A stretch of 64,000 nt of DNA, from positions 1-64,000 of the forward strand of contig JADHWK010000001.1 of assembly GCA_016783505.1 (NCBI GenBank), written 5' to 3'. The notes beneath the pieces are model-generated. The model made no database searches and was not told the origin of the DNA. It saw only the letters and a list, made by a program, of their open reading frames with translations. This document shows positions 1 to 9,387 of the stretch, piece after piece (within the stretch, counting starts at the first letter, position 1; every line of letters begins with the position of its first letter). Source of the stretch: Candidatus Zhuqueibacterota bacterium (GTDB lineage Bacteria > BS750m-G25). Position numbers and translations under genes: made by a program.

Positions 1-154
1 TCGTTTAAAGTTAACGAAACCCGCCCCGTTAGATATTGAAAATTCAAACTGTTGTTAAAAAGTATCTATTAGATATTTGCTTACATAGGTCTACTAAAAT
101 TATAAGGATTTATCTAAGGGGGGCCGTATCGAAGCCCGGCATTAGGCTTTCGTA

Positions 155-320
155 TCAGTCGGGCGCCTGACCGAGCCCGGTTTAGCCGAATACCGAAGGC
201 CGTCATCCCAAGATGCGTCCGCACCGAAAACCGATACGGGCCCCGTGGAGTAAGTTTTACTACTCAACGGGGCGGGCAGCGTTACCGATAACCCAGCTAC
301 ATGACCGTATAAAGAAATAG
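155..320 (+). repeat. Leader repeat copy 1, upstream of beta-helix gene fragment 1
   Basis: tcagtcgggcgcctgaccgagc..ggtttagccgaataccgaaggccgtca..accgaaaaccgatacggg..gcgttaccgataacccagctacatgaccgtataaagaaatag recurs at 3533-3645. Confidence 0.85.
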
Positions 321-329
321 ATCCAAAAA

Positions 330-568
330 GAAGAACAAAAAAATCATCCTACTTCTTAGTTGCCTTTTCTTGTTAATTTTCAATTCCCAATTTCATCCCG
401 GATCCCGGTTCACGAATCACGGATCACGCATACAACAATCAGCAATCCGGGCAGACGCCCGCCCGTCTGGGCGCAATCGTTTCCCCGGGCGACTGGAATA
501 GAATCGAGTTCTCCCCCTCCAGCACCAACTCCCGCATGTCCTGGTGCAAAATAGAATACGCTAATTTA
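330..568 (+). pseudogene. Truncated 5' copy (1) of the secreted beta-helix-type gene
   Basis: Same nucleotides as the start of 3653-4525 (atcctacttcttagttgccttttcttg..., rIEFSPSSTNSRMSWCKIEYAN); start codon region altered; similarity ends after tacgctaa. Confidence 0.8.
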
Positions 569-745
569 AAGGGTGTCATTTCCCAGCGCACAGAATTCGA
601 CCACCGATCATATTATCCAAAATATGAGACCATCACCAATCAAAACGGAGTCTTTTAACTTGAAAATATTCCCTATAATGATTATATTGTTATTTTCAAG
701 AAGGGCATAAAAATGATAAAAGCAATTTTTTGATAAGGAGCAAAT

Positions 746-1036
746 ATGATTAAAAACATTATCTTTAGGGTGGAAATATTTAAGGAAGATGACCAGTACG
801 TTGCGATCTGTCCCGAATTGAACGTATCAAGTTATGGTGATTCAATCGAAGAGGCGAGAAAGGCAATTTCCGAAGCCATTAATCTCTTTTTAGAGGAATG
901 CGAAGAGATGGGAACTTTGAAAGAAGTATTAGAAGAAGCAGGATTTACCCATCTTTTGGTACCTGAAGAAAAATGGATAACTAACGAGCCTGTCTCATTT
1001 GAGAAAATTAATCTTCTCGAGGCCCTCAGTGTCTGA
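746..1036 (+). CDS. HicB-like antitoxin
   Basis: VEIFKEDDQYVAICPELNVSSYGDSIEEARKAISEAINLFLEE is a typical HicB N-terminal pattern; followed by HicA-like ORF. Confidence 0.8.
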   Translation: MIKNIIFRVEIFKEDDQYVAICPELNVSSYGDSIEEARKAISEAINLFLEECEEMGTLKEVLEEAGFTHLLVPEEKWITNEPVSFEKINLLEALSV

Positions 1037-1271
1037 AGGTAAGTTAGTCCCTATACATTATAAAAAACTGACAAAAATATTTGAAAAGGATGGCTTTGTG
1101 GTAAGACGTCGCAAAGGCGATCATATAAGCATGGTGAAACCAGGTATTAAAAGACCTTTGGTCATAAAAACGAGTCCCAAAAAAGTGCCAGTTACTCACA
1201 TCAGAACTAATATGACTACGGCAGGCATGAGTAGGGAACGATTTCTTAAATTGCTTGATGAAGTAAAATAA
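999..1271 (+). CDS. HicA-like toxin (start uncertain; ORF opens at TTG)
   Basis: YKKLTKIFEKDGFVVRRRKGDHISMVKPG..PLVIKTSPKKVPVTHIRTNMTTAGMSRERFLKLL; HicA-type GDH-x-M core. Confidence 0.75.
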   Translation: MRKLIFSRPSVSEGKLVPIHYKKLTKIFEKDGFVVRRRKGDHISMVKPGIKRPLVIKTSPKKVPVTHIRTNMTTAGMSRERFLKLLDEVK

Positions 1272-1305
1272 AAATCCCGATAAAATCTAATTAAACAGCC
1301 CCAAA

Positions 1306-1645
1306 ATGAAAAACACAAAAATCATCCTACTTTTTAGTTGCCTTTTCTTATTAATTTTCAATTCCCAATTTCACCCCGGATCACGGATCCAGCATCCAAC
1401 TATCAGCTATCATTCCCAAGCATTCGGGACAATCAACAATCCGGGCAGACGCCCGCCCGTCTGGGCGCAATCAGCAATCGGCAATCAGCAATCCGCATTC
1501 TGCATTCCGAAATCCGGGCAGACGCCCGCCCGTCTGGGCGCAATCGTTACCCCCGGCGATTGGAATAGAATCGAGTTCTCCCCCACCAGCACCAACTCTC
1601 GCATGTCCTGGTGCAAAATAGAATACGCTAACTTTGGGGTAAATA
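1306..1645 (+). pseudogene. Truncated 5' copy (2) of the beta-helix-type gene
   Basis: MKNTKIILLFSCLFLLIFNSQFHPGSRI...WNRIEFSPTSTNSRMSWCKIEYANFGV then homology stops. Confidence 0.85.
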
Positions 1646-1711
1646 TAAATGTCTCAATTTCTTCATTTAACATATAAGAGCAATTGAAAGGAAATTTCTG
1701 AGGGCATTTAG

Positions 1712-1969
1712 ATGGAACAGACAAAATACATTGACAAAGATGAATTCGTAGAGAGGGGGAAAAGAATATATAAAAGGTTAAAACCAAAGTTAGAAAGGGA
1801 TTTTAAAGGGAAAGTAATTGCTATTGAAATTGAGTCTGGTGATTATGTTGTTGGAGAAGACGAACTGGATGCGGCGATAAAGGCGAAAAAGAAATTCCCT
1901 GGGAAGATATTTGATTTCATACGGATTGGATATGAGGTAGTTCATAAACTTCGAAAGGGTAAAGAGTGA
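1712..1969 (+). CDS. Small hypothetical protein, first gene of a two-gene cassette
   Basis: 85-aa ORF overlapping the downstream start (GTGA). Confidence 0.6.
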   Translation: MEQTKYIDKDEFVERGKRIYKRLKPKLERDFKGKVIAIEIESGDYVVGEDELDAAIKAKKKFPGKIFDFIRIGYEVVHKLRKGKE

Positions 1970-2331
1970 TCAAAGGCTTCGTCAATGAGCATGAAGAACC
2001 TATTATTGAATTAACCTTGATTTTAAGAAACGAACCTAGGAATTTCCCCGCGGTTATTGATACCGGATTTAATGGGTATATTAGTGTGCCCGAAAAACAC
2101 GTAAAAAGTTCAGATTGGCTCTTTATGGGTTATGAAGAATATGAGCTGGCTTCAGGAGAGATAGTGAAGGCAAAAACTTATTTAGGAAACATTGTATTTG
2201 ATGAAAAACAAATGCCAACCTTCATTTTATCCTCAACATCCAAGGATATTTTAATTGGCACCCGATTATTGGGGACTAAAACGTTGTTCATAAATTTTAT
2301 TGATAAGAAAGTTGTTATTAATGATAAATAA
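1966..2331 (+). CDS. Clan AA (retroviral-type) aspartic protease-like protein
   Basis: AVIDTGFNGYISVP (DTG motif plus context) and a later ILIGTRLL segment. Confidence 0.7.
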   Translation: MIKGFVNEHEEPIIELTLILRNEPRNFPAVIDTGFNGYISVPEKHVKSSDWLFMGYEEYELASGEIVKAKTYLGNIVFDEKQMPTFILSSTSKDILIGTRLLGTKTLFINFIDKKVVINDK

Positions 2332-2441
2332 ATACGCCCTTTTCTTATCTCCCATCATAGGTGAATTTTTATCTTTCATCTTTTATCTTATTTTTCAGTC
2401 ACCGATAACCTAGTTCCGATTAACGTATAAATAAACCAAAA

Positions 2442-2830
2442 ATGAAGAACAAAAAAATCATCTTACTTCTTAGTTGCCTTTTCTTATTAATTTTCAATTC
2501 CCAATTTCATCCCGGATCACGGATCATGGATTCAGCTGTCAGCAATCAGTCCCGAGCATTCGGGACTATCAGCCGTCAGCCGTCAGCTTTCAGCCATCTT
2601 TCAAACTTACCACTTAGCAATCAACAATTAACAATCAACAATCAGCAATCAACAATCAGCAATTCATCTCTAACCCCTCCACACTCCGATGCGGCTAACT
2701 CCCCTTCACCTGGTGATTGGAATAAAATTGAGTTCTCCCCCTCCAGCACCAACTCCCGCATGTCCTGGTGCAAAATAGAATACGCTAACTTCGGGGTTTA
2801 CCCTGTTAAATATAAATATTTCAATTTCTT
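2442..2830 (+). pseudogene. Truncated 5' copy (3) of the beta-helix-type gene
   Basis: MKNKKIILLLSCLFLLIFNSQFHPGSRIMDSAVSNQ...WNKIEFSPSSTNSRMSWCKIEYANFGV then homology stops. Confidence 0.85.
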
Positions 2831-2953
2831 CAATGTTCTATTTGTCAGTTTAAAGGGGTCCCCAATTTTAATATGGGGTTCGGAAATGATTATTTAACGG
2901 GGTGAACTGTAGGGAGTAAATCAACCGAATCATTAATTTCTCAGGAGGATGTC

Positions 2954-3301
2954 ATGAAACCTATTAAATCAATGAAATGTTATGTTTTTAAAGATGTATC
3001 ACCTTTACACATTCTCTTTACTGAAGAGGATGGTGTAATTGTCGTGAGATGTTTAGACTTCAGCATTTCCAGCCACGGTAACACTATCCAAGAAGCCATA
3101 GAATCTATGAATATTGCTTTGATAGATTATATCAGGCATGGTATAGAAAATGGCGATATTGACGCTCTTTTTGACCCTGACCTGAAGGAATATTGGGATT
3201 TATATATGGAGTTAGAGATCGAAGAGGAAAGGAAAAGTTTTAGGGAGCACCTCAAGGAGGTTGAGAAGAATGTTCAGAGTGAAGGATTAATCTATGCTTA
3301 A
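2954..3301 (+). CDS. HicB-like antitoxin
   Basis: LHILFTEEDGVIVVRCLDFSISSHGNTIQEAIESMNIALIDYI; overlaps HicA-like ORF. Confidence 0.7.
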   Translation: MKPIKSMKCYVFKDVSPLHILFTEEDGVIVVRCLDFSISSHGNTIQEAIESMNIALIDYIRHGIENGDIDALFDPDLKEYWDLYMELEIEEERKSFREHLKEVEKNVQSEGLIYA

Positions 3302-3509
3302 GCCCAAGGAATTGCGGAAGGTCATCAAAATTCTATCAAACTATGGAATTAAATTCAAATATTCCAAGAGGGGAAAGCATTCGGGTAAGTTTTATAAAGG
3401 GGCGAAATCCTTTCCTGTGAAAGCACATGGTAAAAAGACCGAAATTCTCCCCTATGCGTTAAAGGGATTAATCAAGAAATACGGCTTACCAGAGGATGTT
3501 TTTTATTAA
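3294..3509 (+). CDS. HicA/YcfA-like toxin
   Basis: MLKPKELRKVIKILSNYGIKFKYSKRGKHSGKFYKGAKSFPVKAHGKKTEI. Confidence 0.7.
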   Translation: MLKPKELRKVIKILSNYGIKFKYSKRGKHSGKFYKGAKSFPVKAHGKKTEILPYALKGLIKKYGLPEDVFY

Positions 3510-3532
3510 CTTTTATAAGGAACAAAGGAAAT

Positions 3533-3645
3533 ATCAGTCGGGCGCCTGACCGAGCCAGGTTTAGCCGAATACCGAAGGCCGTCAACGAAAACCGATACGG
3601 GCTGCGTTACCGATAACCCAGCTACATGACCGTATAAAGAAATAG
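3533..3645 (+). repeat. Leader repeat copy 2
   Basis: Near-identical to parts of 155-320. Confidence 0.85.
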
Positions 3646-3652
3646 CCCCAAA

Positions 3653-4525
3653 ATGAAAAACAAAAAAATCCTATTACTTTTTAGTTGCTTTTTCCTATTA
3701 TTTCTCAATTCCCAATTTCATCCCGGATCACGGATCATGGATTCAGCTATCAGCAATCAGCAATTAACAATCCTCTCCCCGGGTATCTGGAATAGAATCG
3801 AGTTCTCCCCCACCAGCACCAACTCCCGCATGTCCTGGTGCAAAATAGAATACGCCAACTTTGGTGTCTATTCTGATGGGGCTTCGCCGGAACTTAACCA
3901 CCTTATCGTTAGAAATTGTTCCGACACCGGCATTTGCTTTTCCTCTGTCCCCTCAATCCTTGATCCTTTATCTTTTATTATTGCCGAAGGCAACAGAGTG
4001 GGGTTTCAGTTTGAAGGAGTGGACTCCGGATTAGTGGGAAGGAATGTGGTGGTTGGTAATGATGAAGTGGGGATTGGGTGTAAGACGAATCCGCTGAGAA
4101 TTTCAAATAACCTGCTTAATCGTAATAATACAGGCGTTTTGTGTGAATACGGTTCGCATTCCACTATTGAGCACAATGGAATTCTAAATAATAGCTATGA
4201 AATAATAACACGATGTAGTTCTAATGCGATGGTTAACTTGAACAATTTAGCTAGTAATTTAATTAGGCAGATTCGTATTGAACATAACTCTTTTCCTACG
4301 ATAAATTCTAATAACTTTAGTAATAACCCAGATATTTGTATAAGCTTACTTTGGACCTGGAATGTTAACGCAAAAAACAATTGGTGGGAAACTACAGTTG
4401 AAAATGAAATAGATGAAATGATCTGGGATGGAAATGATGTGAATGATCCGGAACATCCTTTGGGATTTGTGGAATATATTCCTTTTGAGATTTCTATAAT
4501 TGATAGCTCAGGCATTCAGAATTAA
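3653..4525 (+). CDS. Secreted right-handed beta-helix-type protein (longest copy)
   Basis: Signal peptide-like MKNKKILLLFSCFFLLFLNSQF; repetitive N-rich rungs (ISNNLLNRNNTGVLCEYGSHSTIEHNGILNNSYEI...NAKNNWWET). Confidence 0.7.
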   Translation: MKNKKILLLFSCFFLLFLNSQFHPGSRIMDSAISNQQLTILSPGIWNRIEFSPTSTNSRMSWCKIEYANFGVYSDGASPELNHLIVRNCSDTGICFSSVPSILDPLSFIIAEGNRVGFQFEGVDSGLVGRNVVVGNDEVGIGCKTNPLRISNNLLNRNNTGVLCEYGSHSTIEHNGILNNSYEIITRCSSNAMVNLNNLASNLIRQIRIEHNSFPTINSNNFSNNPDICISLLWTWNVNAKNNWWETTVENEIDEMIWDGNDVNDPEHPLGFVEYIPFEISIIDSSGIQN

Positions 4526-4535
4526 TAATTAAAAA

Positions 4536-5495
4536 ATGGCAAAATTTCTTGTAACCGGCGGCGCTGGCTTCATCGGTTCCAACATTTTTGAAGAGCTTTT
4601 GAAAAGAGGAGAAAAGGTAAGAGTTCTTGATAACTTCTCCACAGGCAAACGAGAAAACATCAGCGATATCTTAAGGGTTTTGTCTAATGACTCAATAACT
4701 CAATTACCTAATAATTTAGAAATAATTGAAGGAGATATAAGAAGTTATCATATTGTCAGAGAAGCAGTTGAAGGGGTGGATTTTATTTTACACCAAGCGG
4801 CTTTGCCTTCTGTGCCTCGTTCTATAAAGGATCCAATAACGACTAATGAGGTTAATGTAAAAGGAACTTTAAATATTTTGTATGCGGCTAAGGATGCTGG
4901 TGTTAAAAGAGTAATTTATGCTTCTTCATCTTCTATTTATGGAGACAGCGAAGTTTTACCAAAGAAAGAAGATATGACACCAAATCCGCTTTCGCCTTAT
5001 GCGGTCTCTAAATTGGCAGGTGAGAAATATTGTCAGGTGTTTTATCAGATTTATGGATTGGAAACGATTTGTTTGAGATATTTCAATGTTTTCGGACCAA
5101 GACAAGACCCGACTTCGCAATATTCAGCAGTGATTCCGAAGTTCATTACAATGATGAAAAAGGGTGAAAGACCCATAATTTATGGGGATGGAAAGCAGAG
5201 CAGGGATTTTACCTATGTGGCGAACGTGGTGGAGGCGAATATTTTAGCTTGCACCGGAAATAATATGACTGGAGAGGTTCTTAATATCGCTTGCAGTGAA
5301 CGATTCACGCTTTTGGATCTGGTTAGGCAATTGAATCACATACTTGGCAAAAATTTTGAGCCTGTGTTTGAACCACCTCGCCCAGGGGATGTGAAGCACT
5401 CAATGGCTGATATTTCGAAAGCTATAAAGGGAATAAACTATTTTGTTAAAACTGATTTTGCTACTGGGATAAAAATTACTACTGAATTTTTGTAA
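4536..5495 (+). CDS. NAD-dependent epimerase (UDP-GlcNAc/UDP-glucose 4-epimerase type)
   Basis: FLVTGGAGFIGSNIFEELLKRG; YAVSKLAGE; SDR extended family. Confidence 0.9.
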   Translation: MAKFLVTGGAGFIGSNIFEELLKRGEKVRVLDNFSTGKRENISDILRVLSNDSITQLPNNLEIIEGDIRSYHIVREAVEGVDFILHQAALPSVPRSIKDPITTNEVNVKGTLNILYAAKDAGVKRVIYASSSSIYGDSEVLPKKEDMTPNPLSPYAVSKLAGEKYCQVFYQIYGLETICLRYFNVFGPRQDPTSQYSAVIPKFITMMKKGERPIIYGDGKQSRDFTYVANVVEANILACTGNNMTGEVLNIACSERFTLLDLVRQLNHILGKNFEPVFEPPRPGDVKHSMADISKAIKGINYFVKTDFATGIKITTEFL

Positions 5496-5496
5496 G

Positions 5497-6516
5497 ATGA
5501 ATGAAGATATGGTCAGTGTAGGATTAATCGGTTGTGGATACTGGGGACCCAACTTACTAAGGAATCTTGTTGCCAATCCTAAATGTGAGGTTAAGTGGGT
5601 AGTTGATATTTCAAATAATAGGCAAGAGTATGTTCGCGGCATCTATCCTGCATTAAAGATTACAGATGACTTAGGAGATGTACTTTACGATAATGATGTT
5701 AAAGCAATAATTATAGCCACACCTGCGAAATCACATTACAGTTTAACAATTAGTGCTCTCAAAGCTGGAAAACATGTGCTTGTAGAAAAACCAATGGCAA
5801 TGAAAGTTGAGGAAGTTGACAAAATTGGTACGATAGCTAAAGAAAATAACTTGGTTGCAATGGCAGGGCATACGTTTCTCTACAATGCAGCAGTGCGTTT
5901 AGTTAAACAGTTGATCAATTCTGGTGAACTTGGGGCAATTCGTTACATTTACAGCCAGCGATTGAACCTTGGGCGAATACGTTCAGATGTGGATGCCCTC
6001 TGGAATCTTGCGCCACACGATGTTAGTATCATCCAGTACTGGCTGGGGAATCCTAAACCTGTAAGGGTGACACGAAATGGTATGGCCTATGTGCAAAACG
6101 GCGTGGATGATGTAGTATTCATGAATATTATTTATCCCGGAAATATAATGGCAAATATACATGTGAGTTGGCTTGATCCGCATAAGGTAAGAAGGATGAT
6201 TGTGGTTAGCTCCAAGAAAATGGTGTTGTATGATGATATAGCAGAAAATAAAATAGCAATCTATGATAAAGGAATTGATAGAATGGCGGTATTAGGTGAA
6301 CATATGGATTTTGACGATCCCAGCACATTTACGTTTAACCATCGTTCCGGTGATATTATCTTGCCAAAAATAAATTGGCAGGAGCCATTGAAGGTTGAGA
6401 TCGAACATTTTGTGGATTGTATACTGAATGGGACAGAATGCTTAACTGGTGTAGACCATACAAGAAAGGTCGTAAATATTCTTTCTTTAGGTAAAAGGCC
6501 AACCAATGATCAGTAA
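5497..6516 (+). CDS. Gfo/Idh/MocA oxidoreductase (WlbA/WbpB-like)
   Basis: VGLIGCGYWGPNLLRNL; VEKPMA motif; Wlb/Wbp gene order. Confidence 0.88.
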   Translation: MNEDMVSVGLIGCGYWGPNLLRNLVANPKCEVKWVVDISNNRQEYVRGIYPALKITDDLGDVLYDNDVKAIIIATPAKSHYSLTISALKAGKHVLVEKPMAMKVEEVDKIGTIAKENNLVAMAGHTFLYNAAVRLVKQLINSGELGAIRYIYSQRLNLGRIRSDVDALWNLAPHDVSIIQYWLGNPKPVRVTRNGMAYVQNGVDDVVFMNIIYPGNIMANIHVSWLDPHKVRRMIVVSSKKMVLYDDIAENKIAIYDKGIDRMAVLGEHMDFDDPSTFTFNHRSGDIILPKINWQEPLKVEIEHFVDCILNGTECLTGVDHTRKVVNILSLGKRPTNDQ

Positions 6517-6967
6517 GACAGCGGTCGTAAAAGATGCCAAGATTGGTGAAAACACTTATATAGGGGAATTTGCTAATGTTTATGGATGCGAGATTGGCGA
6601 CAACTGTAAAATTGGATCTTATGTAGAAATCCAGAATAATGTTAAAATAGGGAATAATGTTACGATTTCCACGCATTCTTTTATTTGTTCGTTGGTTACG
6701 ATAGAAGACGATGTGTTTATTTCTCATGGGGTTATGACCATTAATGACATTTATCCTCCATCTTTCCGCAAAACCAGTTCAAAAAAACACTGGAAAAAAA
6801 CATTGATAAAAAAGGGGGCTGTGATAGGTAGTAATGCCACCTTGCTACCAGTGACTATCGGGGAAAACGCGTTAGTGGGCGCCGGTGCAGTTGTGACAGA
6901 AGATGTGCCTGATAATTGTGTGGTTGCTGGTAATCCTGCCCAAGTAATTAGAATAAAGGATAAGTAA
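6506..6967 (+). CDS. Hexapeptide-repeat N-acetyltransferase (WlbB/WbpD-like)
   Basis: AKIGENTYIGEFANVYGCEIGDNCKIGSYVEIQNNVKIGNNVTI; VVAGNPAQVI. Confidence 0.88.
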   Translation: MISKTAVVKDAKIGENTYIGEFANVYGCEIGDNCKIGSYVEIQNNVKIGNNVTISTHSFICSLVTIEDDVFISHGVMTINDIYPPSFRKTSSKKHWKKTLIKKGAVIGSNATLLPVTIGENALVGAGAVVTEDVPDNCVVAGNPAQVIRIKDK

Positions 6968-6971
6968 ATAT

Positions 6972-8078
6972 ATGGACATACCCTTTGTAGACCTAAAAGT
7001 CCAGTATCAATCCTTAAAGAATGAGATTGATTCAGCTATTCAAAATGTAATCAATGAAACAGGTTTTATTAAAGGGAAGTATGTACAAAATTTTGAAGAA
7101 GAGTATGCTAGAGCTTATGGTGTAAAACACTGTATCAGCTGCGCCAACGGCACTGATGCAATTTACATCAGTTTGAAAGCTCTGGGCATTGGTACCGGTG
7201 ATGAAGTGATCACTGTAGCAAATACTTGGATATCTACTTCCGAGGCAATCACTCAAGCAAGTGCCAGACCCGTATTTGTCGATATTCATCCCGATTATTA
7301 CACTATTAATGTTTCAAAAATAAAAACAAAGATCACTGCTAAGACAAAAGCGATTATTCCCGTCCATTTATTTGGTCAACCAGCGGAAATTGATAAAATA
7401 AATAAAATTTGCGGGGAGTATAATCTCTATTTGATTGAAGATTGCGCTCAGGCTCATTTTGCTGAGTACAAGGGCAAAAAGGTGGGCACATTCGGCATCG
7501 CTGGGACGTTCAGCTTTTATCCGGGCAAGAACCTGGGGGCTTACGGAGACGCGGGGGCCATCATTCCCAATGACGATGATTTTGGGGTTAAGGCGAGAAT
7601 GTTTGCCAATCACGGTTCATTAAAAAAACATCATCATGAATTCGAAGGTATCAACAGCCGTTTGGACGGCCTGCAGGCGGCGATCCTCTCAGTGAAACTA
7701 AAGTACATCAGCGAATGGAATGAAAAGCGCCGTCAGCACGCGCTGAATTATAATGAGTTGCTCTCGAATATTGATGGTATCACAACGCCGAAGATCCACC
7801 CCGATGTGAAGCATGTTTTCCACCTTTACGTAATAAGGATAAATAAAAGGAATGAATTGCAAAAATATCTAAAAGATAGCGGCATAGCAACAGGAATACA
7901 TTATCCAACTCCGCTGCCTTTTTTAAAAGCCTACGAATATCTTAAACATACAAATGAAGATTTTCCCGTTGCATATAAATACAAAGATGAGATTTTATCG
8001 TTACCTATTTTTCCTGAACTAAGTAAAGGTCAAATTCAATATGTTGTAGATTGTATAAAGAGGTTTAATAATGTATAG
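6972..8078 (+). CDS. DegT/DnrJ/EryC1/StrS aminotransferase (WlbC/WbpE-like)
   Basis: IPFVDLKVQYQSLKNEID; FSFYPGKNLGAYGDAGAI. Confidence 0.92.
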   Translation: MDIPFVDLKVQYQSLKNEIDSAIQNVINETGFIKGKYVQNFEEEYARAYGVKHCISCANGTDAIYISLKALGIGTGDEVITVANTWISTSEAITQASARPVFVDIHPDYYTINVSKIKTKITAKTKAIIPVHLFGQPAEIDKINKICGEYNLYLIEDCAQAHFAEYKGKKVGTFGIAGTFSFYPGKNLGAYGDAGAIIPNDDDFGVKARMFANHGSLKKHHHEFEGINSRLDGLQAAILSVKLKYISEWNEKRRQHALNYNELLSNIDGITTPKIHPDVKHVFHLYVIRINKRNELQKYLKDSGIATGIHYPTPLPFLKAYEYLKHTNEDFPVAYKYKDEILSLPIFPELSKGQIQYVVDCIKRFNNV

Positions 8079-9021
8079 AGATAAAAAAATATCCTTAGTT
8101 ATTCCCGCCTATAAAGAAGAGAACTTAATTAAACCCACTCTTGAAGTTGTACCGGACATAATTGACAAAGTTTATGTTGTGGATGATTGCAGCCCAGATA
8201 ATCAGAATGAAGTTATTTTAGATTGTGCAAGAAAAGATACAAGAATTAAACTTTTGAAGAATGAAGTTAACCAAGGTCCTGGTGGAGCAGTTATAACCGG
8301 TTATATGCAGTCTTCGGTGGAAGGTTATGATATAGCTGTAGTTGTTGGTGGTGATAACCAGATGCCCTTGGATCAGGTTTCCAATTTTCTTGAGCCATTG
8401 GTTAACGGAGAGGCGGACTATACCAAAGGAAACAGGTTTTTAGAATCGGAGGTGGAATATACCCTTAAGAAGATGCCCAAGAAGAGATTATTAGGAAACA
8501 TCATAATCACCGCTTTAACAAAAATATCTTCTGGTTATTACAAATTGATGGACGTAGTTGATGGATATACAGCTATCACTAAAAAAGCGATAGACATGGT
8601 AAATTGGGATAAGGCATGGAGAAAATATGGCTATCCAATGGACTTTCTCATTCGTTTAAACGCTTATGGTCTTAAAGTAAAGGATGTTCCAAGAAGAGCT
8701 ATCTATTTAGAAGGGGAGAGACAGTCGCAAATTAAAGGCTTACGTTATGCTCTCAGAGTCTCTCCAATGTTACTTAAAGGGTTTTTGTGGAGGTTAGTTA
8801 CAAAATATATTTATAGAGATTTTCACCCATTGGTCTTCTTTTACTTTATTGGGATGATATTTCTACCGTTAGGTTTTCTGTTTGGATTATTTTTAATCTA
8901 CCAGCAGATTGCAGGAATAGGAGTATCCGGACCTAGAGCTATTCTTTGCGCTTTAATGCTTATTATGGGTTTACAGTTTTTTCTTTTTGCAATGCTGTTT
9001 GATATGGAAGAAGGAAAGTGA
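8071..9021 (+). CDS. Family 2 glycosyltransferase with C-terminal TM segments
   Basis: SLVIPAYKEENLI..VYVVDDCSPDNQ; C-terminal hydrophobic helices. Confidence 0.88.
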   Translation: MYRDKKISLVIPAYKEENLIKPTLEVVPDIIDKVYVVDDCSPDNQNEVILDCARKDTRIKLLKNEVNQGPGGAVITGYMQSSVEGYDIAVVVGGDNQMPLDQVSNFLEPLVNGEADYTKGNRFLESEVEYTLKKMPKKRLLGNIIITALTKISSGYYKLMDVVDGYTAITKKAIDMVNWDKAWRKYGYPMDFLIRLNAYGLKVKDVPRRAIYLEGERQSQIKGLRYALRVSPMLLKGFLWRLVTKYIYRDFHPLVFFYFIGMIFLPLGFLFGLFLIYQQIAGIGVSGPRAILCALMLIMGLQFFLFAMLFDMEEGK

Positions 9022-9061
9022 ACATTTAGGATTAGGAGAATTATTTAGGAGCAAAGAAACA

Positions 9062-9196
9062 ATGAAAATACTTATATCTGTTTTTTTTGTTTTGAAATGC
9101 TTCATGGAGCCAATTTAAGGTTGTTTCATATAATTAAAGAAGCAGGAAAAAGAGGGCATGAAGTTAAATTAATGGTTCCTCATAATGAAGTGGCTT
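9062..9196 (+). pseudogene. Glycosyltransferase N-terminal remnant
   Basis: MKILISVFF.. then frame change to HGANLRLFHIIKEAGKRGHEVKLMVPHNEVA. Confidence 0.5.
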
Positions 9197-9387
9197 AAAA
9201 TGCGAGGAGATCGCAAAGTTTCCAGACTCTCAAAAAGTCTAAAGGGTTCGATTAAACTCCTCGGATCATTAGCTTCGGGAACTCCAACAATCGCAGGGAA
9301 TCTCCCCAACCCTTGAACCGGCCTATTTTAAAAGAGTCCGAATGGAACTCATCTTTAGATGCCTAACTTATTGATTTTCTCAGTTAA

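Noticed and set aside
360-554. 64-aa ORF as a real protein
   Set aside because: It is an out-of-frame reading of the truncated beta-helix copy.
155-3645. Integron-like cassette array
   Set aside because: No integrase and no attC-type imperfect palindrome after each cassette; separating units are gene 5' fragments.
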